NCBI RefSeq assembly: GCF_026914185.1
Contig: NC_070560.1
Span: forward strand, 3,091,501-3,155,500
Direction: 5' to 3'
Source of the DNA: Puccinia triticina
Lineage: Eukaryota; Basidiomycota; Pucciniomycetes; Pucciniales; Pucciniaceae
DNA: 64,000 nt
In this document: positions 34,301 to 43,959 of the stretch, piece by piece
Layout of the letters: every line of letters starts with the position of its first letter
How positions within the stretch are numbered: position 1 is the stretch's first letter
The notes under the pieces: model-generated
Seen by the model: only the letters and a program-made list of their open reading frames with translations
Database searches by the model: none
What the model was told of the DNA's origin: nothing
Program-made: the position numbers and the translations under genes

Positions 34301-35461
34301 TGAGATTCTGGCAAGATTCAGAATCTCGCAACATGAGCTTTTCCTGAGATTCCAAAAAACCGTTTGGCTGCCCAAATATCTGGCAAAAATCTCAGATCCC
34401 CAATCTCTCCGGCCACCAAAGACAGATCACGTTGAGATTCAGCTATTTTGCTGAATCTGATGACCTGAAACAGAATCTCCCCGCTTGCTCGCTCCCCTCA
34501 ACGCTCACCTCCAAGGGCAAAAATCATCCAAGTCAGCCTATCACTTCAACACCATTGGCCAATCAACCACATCACTTCAGCACTGCTGGCCTCACCTTAT
34601 CAGGCAAGTTTTTTTTTTTTTTCTTTCTTCATTGCATGTTCTGTAAAATGCATTCATGACCGCATATCCCCTCTAGTCAGCCACCACCATGCCTCCCAAA
34701 GCTTCCTCCCAAGCTATTCCAAGCAAAACATCCTCTTGAACCCATTGTGCGCCGCGGTTAAATCCAGGAAAATCCCCATTGGCGCTCACTCAAACTGCAG
34801 CTCTACCTGCTGGGTCACTGTTGTTGAATCAAACCACTTTGCTGACTCAAAATTCTACTCCGACTACTCAGAGTTCTATTCCGGCGACTCAAGACTCCAC
34901 TCCGGCAGTTTCTTTGGCTACTGCAAAATGAATCTCAAACGCAACCCAGCTCCACCCAGATGGAGTCTCATGACTCGTTGTTCTCTCAAGTACCTGATTC
35001 CCAGCTCTTGGCCACGCACAAAAAGTTGACATGCCGATGGACCGATGCCGACGATGCCACTCTAGTCAACTGCTTGAAAGAAGAGATGGCACGTCATGGT
35101 AGTACAGCCAATGGCTTTAAGCCTGCGACCTGGAACCAAGTGGCTCAAGCACTCCAAGGTTATGAGCTAGTTAACGGCTTGAAGGCAAAGGACAAGGAAA
35201 CCTGCAAAAGTCGCTGGCAGGCGGTGAGTAGCCCAAGGTTTTAATCTTGGTCAACAAAGCAAGCTGACCGAGGTGTTTGCATTACAGCTTAAAAAGCTTT
35301 ATGTTAGCTTCCAAACGGTCGCCAGAATGTTGGGTGCTGGTTGGGATGAGACTTCAAAAATGGTTACCCTTTCCCCCTCGGTATGGAAAGAGCTTGCGGA
35401 AAACAAAAGCTCGACCGGCCGCGATTTGTCACAATGGGAGCATCGATTGTTACCCCTATAT

Positions 35462-35729
35462 TATTGAGATCTTGGTAGAAGCATACTCATCAACCGGTCA
35501 TGTAGTGATAAATAGAGATGTAACCTAAGTGAAACCTAATTGAGTGTTAGTTAAATAGTCATTGTGTACTGTTTCCTATTTCTCTTTTCTTCATTCAGTT
35601 TTCACTTCTGTTTCATCTCTCGTCTCACACATCAGGTGTGCTCGCCCGCTCGTCTCTCTTGTTCGTCTCGTGTCGTGTCCTGACACTCGCTGGTCTTTTA
35701 AAAGATCCTCTGCGCCTAGTTGTTCTATA
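35462..35729 (+). repeat. 5' LTR of the copia element (268 bp)
   Basis: It contains one copy of the module GTGCTCGCCCGCTCGTCTCT through CGCTGGTCTTTTAAAAG that is present three times in the 3' LTR. The 3' LTR differs by T to C near 39977 and G to A in CAGGTGTGCTCG. Confidence 0.9.
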
Positions 35730-35745
35730 GGTTATGAGCCCAGAG
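35730..35745 (+). promoter_or_regulatory. primer-binding site for the anticodon arm of tRNA-iMet
   Basis: GGTTATGAGCCCAGAG directly abuts the 5' LTR. Its complement CTCTGGGCTCATAACC matches the conserved anticodon stem-loop of initiator tRNA-Met (CTGGGCTCATAACC), not its 3' CCA end. This implies priming by a 5' half-tRNA as known for Drosophila copia. Confidence 0.75.
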
Positions 35746-35796
35746 TCCTAACTCTGAGGACGCGCTTATTATCACACGACCGAAATCCCTGCTATC

Positions 35797-38700
35797 ATGT
35801 CTGAGTCTAAGAATCAAATCCCTGATCTTGCTAAAGTCGATTTTCCGACTTGGAAGCAAAAGATCCTCGGATATTGTCAACAGCTTGGATTTAAAACATA
35901 CTTGACGACCTCCGTAGCTCCTGCTGGTACCGATGCTGCTGGATTACTTCAGTTTAACCTCAATCGATCAAAAACAGCCGGTATCCTCCTCTCTCACATG
36001 GGGATCAGCAACTTCAACCGGTTTGTCACCGACACCAATGAAGAAAATCCAGTTGAGCTCTGGAAACTTCTGACCGATCATTACGAGGCAAAGACTGAGG
36101 GTAATCAATCCAAAGTCTATAATGAATTTATGGCGGCTCCTTACAAACCCGATCTAGCCAACTACCTCAATAGCGTCAACCAGCACATCAAAATTATGAC
36201 CTCGGCCGGCATGAAATTCACAGGGCCAGAACTCGACATCAAAGAGACATACATCGCGGAGACCATCGTTCTCAAACTCCCTCAAAAGTACGCGACAGCA
36301 AGGGATCTTCTTTACGCACAAAGACCCTTAACCATTGAGCAAGTCCTCAAAGCACTCGACAACACACGTCAAAATGCTAGCTTAACCTCGGTCAACATCA
36401 AGACCGAAGACACCGCGATGGCCGCCTCATCAAAAGGAAAAGGCAAGCAAACCAAGAGAGAATTCTGCTCAGGTGGAAAGCATAACCCGAAATGTGGCCA
36501 CTCTGAAAAAGAATGCTGGCAACTCAAAAAGAATGCAAACACAGCGCAAGCGGACGAATCAGACAGCGGCGAATCAAGATCAACAGGCAATGGTCTGCGT
36601 TGCACCATCAAAGCTTTCGCAGCTATTGGCACACCTAACATGTGCTACCTGGACAGCGGTGCCTCGCATCACATATTCACCAACAAGTCACTCTTCAAGT
36701 ACTACCGATCCAAGTCTAGTCAAGTAGAACTCGCTGATGGCCATAGTCTTGAAGTATGCGGGAGCGGCTTTGTCAACATCGTTGCCGAAAACAAGAAGAT
36801 TATCCCTCTGAAAGCGCTTCATGTTCCTGGTCTCAGCGCGACACTCATCAGTCTCGGGCGTCTCTTCGAACGCGGATGTGAAATCAAAAGAACAGGCACA
36901 TCATCCTTCGTACTGATCCGAGAAGGCGAGGTTGTTTTCAAAGCATCTGTTATTGGGGGCACCTGCATGGTTCACTTAACCACGACTCATGAAGGTCCGT
37001 CTTTGCCATCTCCGTCGGCTCGTGTTTCAGCAATCACTGACGCCAATCTTCTCCATAGACGTGCCGGTCACTGCAGCAACGAGGCACTGAAGCGAATGTT
37101 CGGCATTTCGGCTCCTAAGATCAAGTGCGACGCTTGTTTGATCTCTAAATCTCACCGTCTTGTCTTTCCATCTCATCTCCCTGAAGCCTCTCATCCACTT
37201 GAATCGGTCTATATGGACCTGAGTGGAAAAATTACACCCTCTTCGTTCGGTGGTGGTTTCTACTATTTCAAACTCACCGACTGGTTCACATGCTATCGTC
37301 ATGTTTTCATCATCACTTCTAAATCAGATACTTTCTCAAAGTTTGTTGAATACTATCACAATGTTACAACAATTCACGGTTGTCCAATAAAGAACGTCAT
37401 CTTTGACGGTGGAGGCGAATTCAATTCAAGAGAATTCACTGAGTTTCTCAAATCAAAAGGCGCCAACATCCATGTCACTGCGCCGTACACTCCTCAGCAG
37501 AACGCGGTCGCCGAAAGGGGCAATCGGACCACCAGTGAGAAGGCTCGAGCACTTCTCAAGCAGGCCAAACTTCCTGCTGAGTACTGGGGCGAAGCCGTTT
37601 CGACAGCAGTTTTCCTTGAGAACATCACTCCCGTTCGTAAACTAAAATTGAAGACGCCTCACGAACTGTGGTTTGGCTCTCCTTTTGACATCTCACGGCT
37701 CCGTCCATTTGGTTGCAAGGCCTATGTCAATATTCCGAAGAAGCTCAGAGACGGAAAATTTGGTGACACCGCAAAAAGAGGTTTGATGGTTGGGTATCAG
37801 CTGGGAATGCATAACTGGCGCATTCTACTTCCAGGAGGGAAGGTTGAGCGCTGCCATGATGTCACTTTTGACGAAACAGACTTCCCAGGAGTCTCCCTTT
37901 TCTCCTCAGCTGATCTCTCTGAGCACGTCGACTCTCTGGATCCCGCAGAATTTGAAGAACTCGAGCAATCTCCTCTGATTCCTGAGTCCAACGAAACTCA
38001 AGACAACGGTCAATCAGAGTCAAATTCAGACGATTTTGATCCAAAGGACTTGGTCGAATCAGAAATCGCCAACCCACCCAATCCCGTTCCCATGGCTCCA
38101 AATAATGCAGTCGTTGAAAATCAACCCAGGCCTAAGCCCGGCTGGGACATTGTTCTTGCACCGGACAAAGCCCCGAAAGATATCTCTTCCGCCATTGATG
38201 AATCCAACATTCTCGAACACCAACGACGGGCAAACATTTGCATCCTTGATTGTCTAGATGGTTTCATGCTGGATCATCTTCACCCAGATCCAGATATTCA
38301 TGCTATAGCCTACATCTTGGTGGGGGTTCCTCAAACATACAACCAAGCAATGGCTTCTGGCGAGGCTGAACAGTGGAGAGCGGCAATAAATCTTGAACTA
38401 TCGGCCATGGCTGATCTGGGGGTGTGGGAAATAGTTCGCATACCGCGTGACCATCAACTCCTCGGGACGATCTGGGTATTCCGGAAGAAACTCAACGAGG
38501 ACGGCAACGTGTCAAAATTCAAGGCGCGATTATGTGCTCAGGGGTCTCTTCAAGCGGCAGAGGACATCCTTCACACCTATGCTCCGACTGGAAGATTCGC
38601 GGCCCTTCGCACGGTTGTCACAGTTGGCCTGTCTCGAGGCTATCAAGTCCATCAGATGGATGCAAAGAATGCTTTTCTGAATGGAGACTTGGAAGAAGAG

Positions 38701-39864
38701 GTGTATCTGCGTGCACCGGCTGGATTGGCCGTACCTCCAGGTCACTGTCTTCGTCTGAAGAAGGCCATTTATGGTCTTCGTCAGGCTCCTAGGGTTTGGT
38801 ACTCCGCTCTGGCTAATTTCTTTAAATCTATCGACTTCCAACCATCTCCAGCCGATCCATGTCTCTTCATCAGTAACTCACCATCGTGGGTTTGCTTCGT
38901 ACACGTCTACGTGGACGATATGGTCATCGTCAGTCCTGATGTTCAGCGGTTCAAAGATCTCATTTCGGCTCGATTCAAGATGGAAGATATCGGTGAATTA
39001 AGGCATCTTCTGGGAGTCAAAGTGGCTCCTGTTGGCGACAAGCAGCTTTATCTCTCGCAGGAGGCGTATCTGGTCAAAGTTCTAGCGGATCACAATATGC
39101 TAGATGTCCGGCAAACCTCAGTTCCGATGGTTCCCAACACTCAGCTAAGCAAGTCCACACCTTTTGAACGTCAGCAGTTCGAACGCATTGGCGCGAATTA
39201 CCGTCGTTCTGTTGGCATGCTCATGTATCTGGCAGTCTGCACGCGTCCGGATATTGCGTTCGCCATATCACAATTGTCTCAAGATCTTGAGTCTCCAGGG
39301 ATAACTCACTGGAGGGCAATAATACAGCTTCTTCGGTACCTATCAGGCACTCGCAATCATGGAGTTCTTCTCGATGGAAGATCAGAGTTCAACAGCATGA
39401 AGGTCTTCTCCGATGCTGACTGGGCCAACGACGTTCAAGACCGTCACTCATACTCAGGTTACATAGCTACATTCAATGACTCCATCATCTCATGGCGCTC
39501 GCATAAACAACCAGTCGTTGCGGCTTCAACAACTGAGGCCGAATACATATCTCTCTTCGAAGCTGCTCAAGAAGCAAAGTGGCTTCTCACCCTCCTCGAC
39601 TCTCTCAACGTCAAATTGTCCGGAAAACTTTCTCTATTAGTGGACAATCAATCCGCTATTGCTCTAGCTAATAATCCCATGTTTCAACAACGAACCAAAC
39701 ACATCCCAATCAAATATCATTGGATCCGCGAGTTCATCAATGAAGGACGTGCTGCAACTCACTACGTCAGCACCAACGACCAACTTGCAGATTTTCTCAC
39801 CAAAGCGCTGGCGAAAAAGAAGCACCACGACTCACTGGTCAAGCTCAACATCAACCGGTTTTGA
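35797..39864 (+). CDS. copia Gag-Pol polyprotein
   Basis: The uninterrupted 1355-aa frame contains a copia Gag region (about 1-210) and a variant zinc knuckle FCSGGKHNPKCGHSEKECW (about 226-244). The aspartic protease motif is CYLDSGASHH (catalytic D286). The GAG-pre-integrase HRRAGHCSNEALKRMF..CDACLISKSHR follows. The integrase catalytic triad is D474 (YMDLSG), D537 (IFDGGGEF) and E573 (AERGN), spaced DD35E. The reverse transcriptase shows FKARLCAQG, DAKNAFLNGDL and YVDDM (1038-1042). RNase H shows DADWAND, STTEAEYISL and DNQSAIALA. It copies element RNA into DNA in cytoplasmic particles and integrates it. All key residues are present, so the element may be functional. Confidence 0.96.
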   Translation: MSESKNQIPDLAKVDFPTWKQKILGYCQQLGFKTYLTTSVAPAGTDAAGLLQFNLNRSKTAGILLSHMGISNFNRFVTDTNEENPVELWKLLTDHYEAKTEGNQSKVYNEFMAAPYKPDLANYLNSVNQHIKIMTSAGMKFTGPELDIKETYIAETIVLKLPQKYATARDLLYAQRPLTIEQVLKALDNTRQNASLTSVNIKTEDTAMAASSKGKGKQTKREFCSGGKHNPKCGHSEKECWQLKKNANTAQADESDSGESRSTGNGLRCTIKAFAAIGTPNMCYLDSGASHHIFTNKSLFKYYRSKSSQVELADGHSLEVCGSGFVNIVAENKKIIPLKALHVPGLSATLISLGRLFERGCEIKRTGTSSFVLIREGEVVFKASVIGGTCMVHLTTTHEGPSLPSPSARVSAITDANLLHRRAGHCSNEALKRMFGISAPKIKCDACLISKSHRLVFPSHLPEASHPLESVYMDLSGKITPSSFGGGFYYFKLTDWFTCYRHVFIITSKSDTFSKFVEYYHNVTTIHGCPIKNVIFDGGGEFNSREFTEFLKSKGANIHVTAPYTPQQNAVAERGNRTTSEKARALLKQAKLPAEYWGEAVSTAVFLENITPVRKLKLKTPHELWFGSPFDISRLRPFGCKAYVNIPKKLRDGKFGDTAKRGLMVGYQLGMHNWRILLPGGKVERCHDVTFDETDFPGVSLFSSADLSEHVDSLDPAEFEELEQSPLIPESNETQDNGQSESNSDDFDPKDLVESEIANPPNPVPMAPNNAVVENQPRPKPGWDIVLAPDKAPKDISSAIDESNILEHQRRANICILDCLDGFMLDHLHPDPDIHAIAYILVGVPQTYNQAMASGEAEQWRAAINLELSAMADLGVWEIVRIPRDHQLLGTIWVFRKKLNEDGNVSKFKARLCAQGSLQAAEDILHTYAPTGRFAALRTVVTVGLSRGYQVHQMDAKNAFLNGDLEEEVYLRAPAGLAVPPGHCLRLKKAIYGLRQAPRVWYSALANFFKSIDFQPSPADPCLFISNSPSWVCFVHVYVDDMVIVSPDVQRFKDLISARFKMEDIGELRHLLGVKVAPVGDKQLYLSQEAYLVKVLADHNMLDVRQTSVPMVPNTQLSKSTPFERQQFERIGANYRRSVGMLMYLAVCTRPDIAFAISQLSQDLESPGITHWRAIIQLLRYLSGTRNHGVLLDGRSEFNSMKVFSDADWANDVQDRHSYSGYIATFNDSIISWRSHKQPVVAASTTEAEYISLFEAAQEAKWLLTLLDSLNVKLSGKLSLLVDNQSAIALANNPMFQQRTKHIPIKYHWIREFINEGRAATHYVSTNDQLADFLTKALAKKKHHDSLVKLNINRF

Positions 39865-39875
39865 GCAAGGGAGGG

Positions 39876-40375
39876 TATTGAGATCTTGGTAGAAGCATAC
39901 TCATCAACCGGTCATGTAGTGATAAATAGAGATGTAACCTAAGTGAAACCTAATTGAGTGTTAGTTAAATAGTCATCGTGTACTGTTTCCTATTTCTCTT
40001 TTCTTCATTCAGTTTTCACTTCTGTTTCATCTCTCGTCTCACACATCAGGTATGCTCGCCCGCTCGTCTCTCTTGTTCGTCTCGTGTCGTGTCCTGACAC
40101 TCGCTGGTCTTTTAAAAGGTTCAATAATTTCATTCACTATTCTCTCTCTCATGTTCATGAAATTAATCCATTCAGTTTTCACTTCTGTTTCATCTCTCGT
40201 CTCACACATCAGGTGTGCTCGCCCGCTCGTCTCTCTTGTTCGTCTCGTGTCGTGTCCTGACACTCGCTGGTCTTTTAAAAGGTGTGCTCGCCCGCTCGTC
40301 TCTCTTGTTCGTCTCGTGTCGTGTCCTGACACTCGCTGGTCTTTTAAAAGATCCTCTGCGCCTAGTTGTTCTATA
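39876..40375 (+). repeat. 3' LTR of the copia element, expanded to 500 bp
   Basis: Relative to the 5' LTR it has 232 extra bases: two further copies of the 67-bp module ending TGGTCTTTTAAAAG, one of them preceded by a unique segment (GTTCAATAATTTCATTCACT..). Module copies start near 40051, 40215 and 40283. Confidence 0.9.
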
Positions 40376-41549
40376 TATATCACGAACTGGGCGAGCTCAT
40401 CGAGGGGAGCGTGGCCACCGGAGAGCTCATGGAAATCACAGAAGATGGCCCTGCCGAGACCCAATGAGAAGTTGGAAATGTCATTGAAGACGTTGAAGGT
40501 GACATTGACGATGAGGATGACGCTAGCGATCCAGATTTGGCTGTCATCCGAGCCCCCGTTCCCACCATAACCCCTACGGCGAGGATCAGGCATGTTGCCT
40601 GAAGTGCTCGTTAACAAACTCAAGTTGATGGGTAGTAGCATGGCGAGTGCGATGCAGGCTCCGCTTCCACCTCTAGTTTTCACTCAGTCGGCCCCGCCTC
40701 CTTCGGTCCTCATGCAGGCCGTTGAAATTGTCCAGAAACACACGGACCTTGATCCTGAACAAATTTTTGAGGCAATTGAGTTCATCAGGCAATCAACTAG
40801 CGAGGCCAAGGTGTTTGTATCGTTAAACAAAGCTCTTTGCCCAACTTGGCTTCGCATGAAATTGAAGTGGTAGCTTATCCGTCCTGCACCCTTATGCTTT
40901 CCTTTAGTTCAGTGATTTCTTCAATCTCATTTCGCTTATCTCTCATGCATAGATTTAGTTATCAGTTGATAGAAAAATGGATAGAATTCGATATTATCTA
41001 TAATTGAATTTAAGAGAACTCTCAATCAAGCTGGTGTGTTCTGCCCGTGCCCGTGCCTTTGCCAATGTCGGAGAAGTTTCTTATAATCAGCCCACATCTG
41101 AAGTGCAATTTCGTCCCATTTTTTGGAGTCCCAAGCCGATTCCGTACGGGAAACCCCAGGCTTGTGCAAAAGACCGTATTCAACAGTCTCCGGCTGCTGA
41201 GAATCAGTAGCCATGGTCTCTCGTCCCGACTCCCAAGCATACTTGATCGATCGGGTCGGTGACTCGGATGAAGTTGTGCAGGAAGGTCATCATAGTGATG
41301 ACCTTCACTGAGTATACTGATGGTGATTGAATTTTATGATGGGTTCTCTTGTGCGGAGCGGCCCAATCGGTGGTGATAGTTGTGCAGCCAAACACCCTTG
41401 ATCAGCAGAATCTGGATCTCGATGTCACAGATCCAGATTCCGGGCATGTTTGGCTGCCCGGCTGTCATTGGCCAAGATCAGAATCTGCCCATGGGCAGAT
41501 TCTGATCTCGCGAGATCGAGATTTTGGCCCCCGCGCGGCCGAACGGGCC

Positions 41550-42224
41550 TTAGACGGTGGGGCCGGGGAGAGCTGGAAGCTATCTTTATTCGTGCTGGGC
41601 CCGGGCGCATGGCCTAGCGGCGGCTGTGGCCGAGATGATCGTCTATGACGACATCATGGCCTTCAAGGGGTAAAACCCAATGAAAGAGGTGAAAAAGAAA
41701 GAAGATTGTTGAACCTTGGGATTGTATGGTGAAATCGAGGTCAGAAACGTTTCGCCAATCGTGGTCCGTATATTTCACCTCCTAGACTAGACCATTTGCA
41801 TCAATACTGAAGACTAGGGCAGAAACACTTCGCTAGCGACATGAGTATACGCAGTCTGCATCTCTTATCGTCCAGGTCACAAGTTATCACCCAGACGGAT
41901 CCGGATAGGTCCCATGGTCCTGCCAAACCGGTATTCCTCATTCCGTCCTTGCAATACACATACCAGCCAGTGCCCCTTGGACAAGCCCCGAGGAAACGTT
42001 TCGATCGCTTGAGAATGACTGGCTGTCTGTCCCAGCATAAAGCCCAGTGCCTCCTGCTCATTCGGAGGAACGACATCGCCACCTGCCCGTTATCATTTAA
42101 AAGGAAAGAGAAAACACTAACCGGCTGGAAGTAGTACTACCCTCATAAATTAAAAAGTGTGTGATATTTCTCTCTCCGCATTCTAATTCAGCAATCTGAT
42201 AGATTTCCCGGCTTCAATTATCAG
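41550..42224. other. intergenic and upstream region of the 42225 gene
   Basis: No gene is supported. CATTTAAAAGG near 42095 could be a TATA box. TTCAATTATCAG ends right at the ATG at 42225, resembling a splice acceptor of a 5'UTR intron. Confidence 0.4.
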
Positions 42225-42662
42225 ATGAACGCCAAAACTGGATTTGCCTACCTCCTCGTCCTCTTCGCGGTCACTGGCATCTGCTTATCTCTTTTTCATC
42301 AAGATGGTGCGATGGTACCCTCGCACACCAAGCCCGGAAACATTCATATCCACGGCACCTGGCCACACGTTACCGGCTTCACTGAAACCGACGTCTCCAT
42401 AAGAACCGTTGGAACTGGGCCCCTCCGAGTGCACTTCATTCAGGCTAATAACCCGACGCCTTCCGCTGTATCAGTCAAGTTGGTATTGGACGGGCATGAG
42501 GTCTTTAATCAACAGATATGCGACTTGGATCCGCTGCAGGCCGGCAAAATCGTGATCCATAGAGTAAACGGAAATAGGCCTCATCATGTTCTGGCGAAGT
42601 ACACCTTTAAGCAGGCGGAGAGTGACATAGCTGGAGCCCCAACCGGCTCCGATACGGATTAA
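42225..42662 (+). CDS. small secreted protein, candidate effector; paralog-like to 17880-18356
   Basis: The 145-aa product starts with a signal peptide (MNAKTGFAYLLVLFAVTGICLS). The mature chain alternates in beta-strand fashion (NIHIHGTW, VSIRTVGTGPLRVHFIQ, AVSVKLVLDGHEV, GKIVIHRVNG, HVLAKYTFKQAE) and has a single mature cysteine (QQICDLD). Its VHFIQANNPTPSAVSVKLVLDG aligns with FDIKVNNPLPRDVHVTINQEG of the 17880 protein; spacing from the signal peptide and total length are also similar. It probably folds as a compact beta-sandwich outside the cell. Function is unknown; a role at the host interface is inferred only from size, secretion and duplication. Confidence 0.75.
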   Translation: MNAKTGFAYLLVLFAVTGICLSLFHQDGAMVPSHTKPGNIHIHGTWPHVTGFTETDVSIRTVGTGPLRVHFIQANNPTPSAVSVKLVLDGHEVFNQQICDLDPLQAGKIVIHRVNGNRPHHVLAKYTFKQAESDIAGAPTGSDTD

Positions 42663-43274
42663 GAAACTTCTAGTAAGCTCTAAAGTCGGCTCGATATCAA
42701 ATATGCCTCTGGACAGCCAATTTTTTTGGCTCATGGCTTTGTTTTGACTCCCTGCCACAGATAGAACTCAAGCCGTTTTCGATTATACACATCCCTTTTC
42801 AGATGCATGTAATCTCCCTTTTCCAACCCACCGTAGCACCTGGTACATGGTTTCTCACTCAAGACATACATAGATGAATTTTCACTCATTTAGCTAGCTA
42901 TTAATTCGGACATATAAATGCTGAAATTATGAACTGGATGCCACCGATACCGAGGAGAGACAGTGATGAGAATTGAGATGAGCGAAAGAGGCTCGAGGAA
43001 TAGGGGCAGATGATTTTGGAGTTTTCTGGGCGCAATAGAAAGGAGAGAGAACCAATGAGTATTTTTACTTGATGTAGCCTAAGCATCTATAGACTAACTC
43101 CAGGATATCAAATTGTGTTTGAGACATAATTTAAGGCCTTTCATCAACAAATTTTAAAAATTCTGGCAAGATGTACAGGACCGGGTGTCCCCTGAGAATC
43201 AGAGCAACTTCTTCATTTTTTATAAAATTGTTCATAAAGGCCTTAAAATTAGCTCTAACATTTTATTTTTATTC
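42663..43274. other. 3' flank and intergenic, no gene
   Basis: This is AT-rich sequence. From about 43130 it contains CATAAAGGCCTTAAA-type short inverted pieces that are shared with the MITE at 43295-43495. Confidence 0.4.
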
Positions 43275-43275
43275 T

Positions 43276-43870
43276 ATTAGGGGGTTTCATAATAGGGGGG
43301 ATTCACAATTGAAATTTACAAAACTTTGGGACACATTTTAAGGTGTTTATGAACATTTTTTCAAAAAATTTGATAAGTTGCACTGATTGATCAGTATTAC
43401 CTGCTGCTGTGCATTTGCCCAAAATTTCAAAATTTTGTTCACAAAGGCCTTAAATTTGGCTCCAAAGTTTAGTAAAATTCAATTGTGAACCCCCCTAATA
43501 TAGCTTAAAACGTTTCTGGTCGGGCCTGAAAAAATTCTTGCTGGTCTTTTAGCCTAAAATTGATGACCCAAACAACCACCAGAAACCGTAAACCATTTCT
43601 GGTCATCCAAGATTGACCATAAAAATTTAGACACCAATGACCGGTCAATACCGGTCATCACCTGGAAGACATAGTTGTTGGTTTGGTACACACACAACTC
43701 CATGACCCGGTCATCAGTTGGAATACACACTCCACTTTATGACCCCACCCGGTCATCAATTTGTTACTATCCATTCCATGACTGGTCAACACTGGCCATT
43801 GATTGGGCACTCTACATAATTACATACACCCCACTCAATGACCAACTTGGTCATTGAGTACACTCTGTGA
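43276..43870. mobile_element. partial mariner-like element with a nested copy
   Basis: TTAGGGGGTTTCATAA at 43277 resembles the left TIR of the element at 29984. After a nested insertion (43295-43495), the interior resumes and follows the 29984 element: ACCAGAAA..GTAAA.CATTTCTGGTCAT, GGTCAATACC.GTCATCACCTGGAA, then CACTCAATGACC..GGTCATTGAGT hairpins. The right TIR is missing, so this copy is truncated. Confidence 0.6.
43295..43495. mobile_element. 201-bp MITE, TIR GGGGGGATTCACAATTG, TA target
   Basis: Inverted ends (GGGGGGATTCACAATTG and CAATTGTGAACCCCCC) are bordered by TA (43293-43294, 43496-43497). It is the same terminal family as 29984-30569 but has a different short AT-rich interior. 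Confidence 0.8.
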
Positions 43871-43959
43871 GATTAAATGCTGGTTGGTGGGTAGAAATGT
43901 CCGCTAACCGCCTTCTTCAAGAATATATGTGTCTGGGCTGAGTGATTATTGGTGTCTTG

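Larger units (their letters stand above)
35462..40375 (+). mobile_element. Ty1/copia LTR retrotransposon, nearly intact
   Basis: The 5' LTR is 35462-35729 and the 3' LTR 39876-40375, flanked by TATAT (35457-35461, 40376-40380). Both LTRs begin TATTGAGATC and end GTTGTTCTATA. They differ at only a few bases outside the 3' expansion, implying recent insertion. A primer site, a single long Gag-Pol frame and a purine tract AAGGGAGGG (39867-39875) are all present. Confidence 0.95.
34920..40873 (+). pseudogene. Myb/SANT-like domain protein of a DNA transposon, split by copia
   Basis: Exon 1 (to 35223) encodes the Myb/SANT-like domain with KLTCRWTDADDATLVNCLKEE and SRWQA. A regular intron at 35224-35287 (GTGAGT..TTACAG) leads to LKKLYVSFQTVARMLGAGWD..MVTLSPSVWKELAE..LLPLY at 35461. 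After the copia element the same frame resumes at 40381 (HELGELIEG), showing that the insertion hit an exon. A TGA at 40468-40470 and a frameshift follow, then the C-terminal block LMQAVEIVQKH..IRQSTSEAKVFVSLNK..WLRMKLKW ends at 40873. In PIF/Harbinger elements this protein helps the transposase bind DNA and enter the nucleus. A frameshift upstream near 34926 also disrupts the N-terminus. Confidence 0.8.
34033..41549. mobile_element. PIF/Harbinger-like DNA element (about 2.6 kb before copia insertion)
   Basis: The left end GGCCCGTTTGGCCGCGCGG and the right end CCGCGCGGCCGAACGGGCC match as inverted repeats at 18 of 19 positions. TTAG flanks both ends (34029-34032, 41550-41553), consistent with a TTA-type target. 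The element carries a gene with a Myb/SANT-like domain, the accessory protein of PIF/Harbinger elements. A full copia element is inserted at 35462-40380 and a small MITE at 34092-34300. No DDE transposase is seen, so it is likely non-autonomous or internally deleted. Confidence 0.75.
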
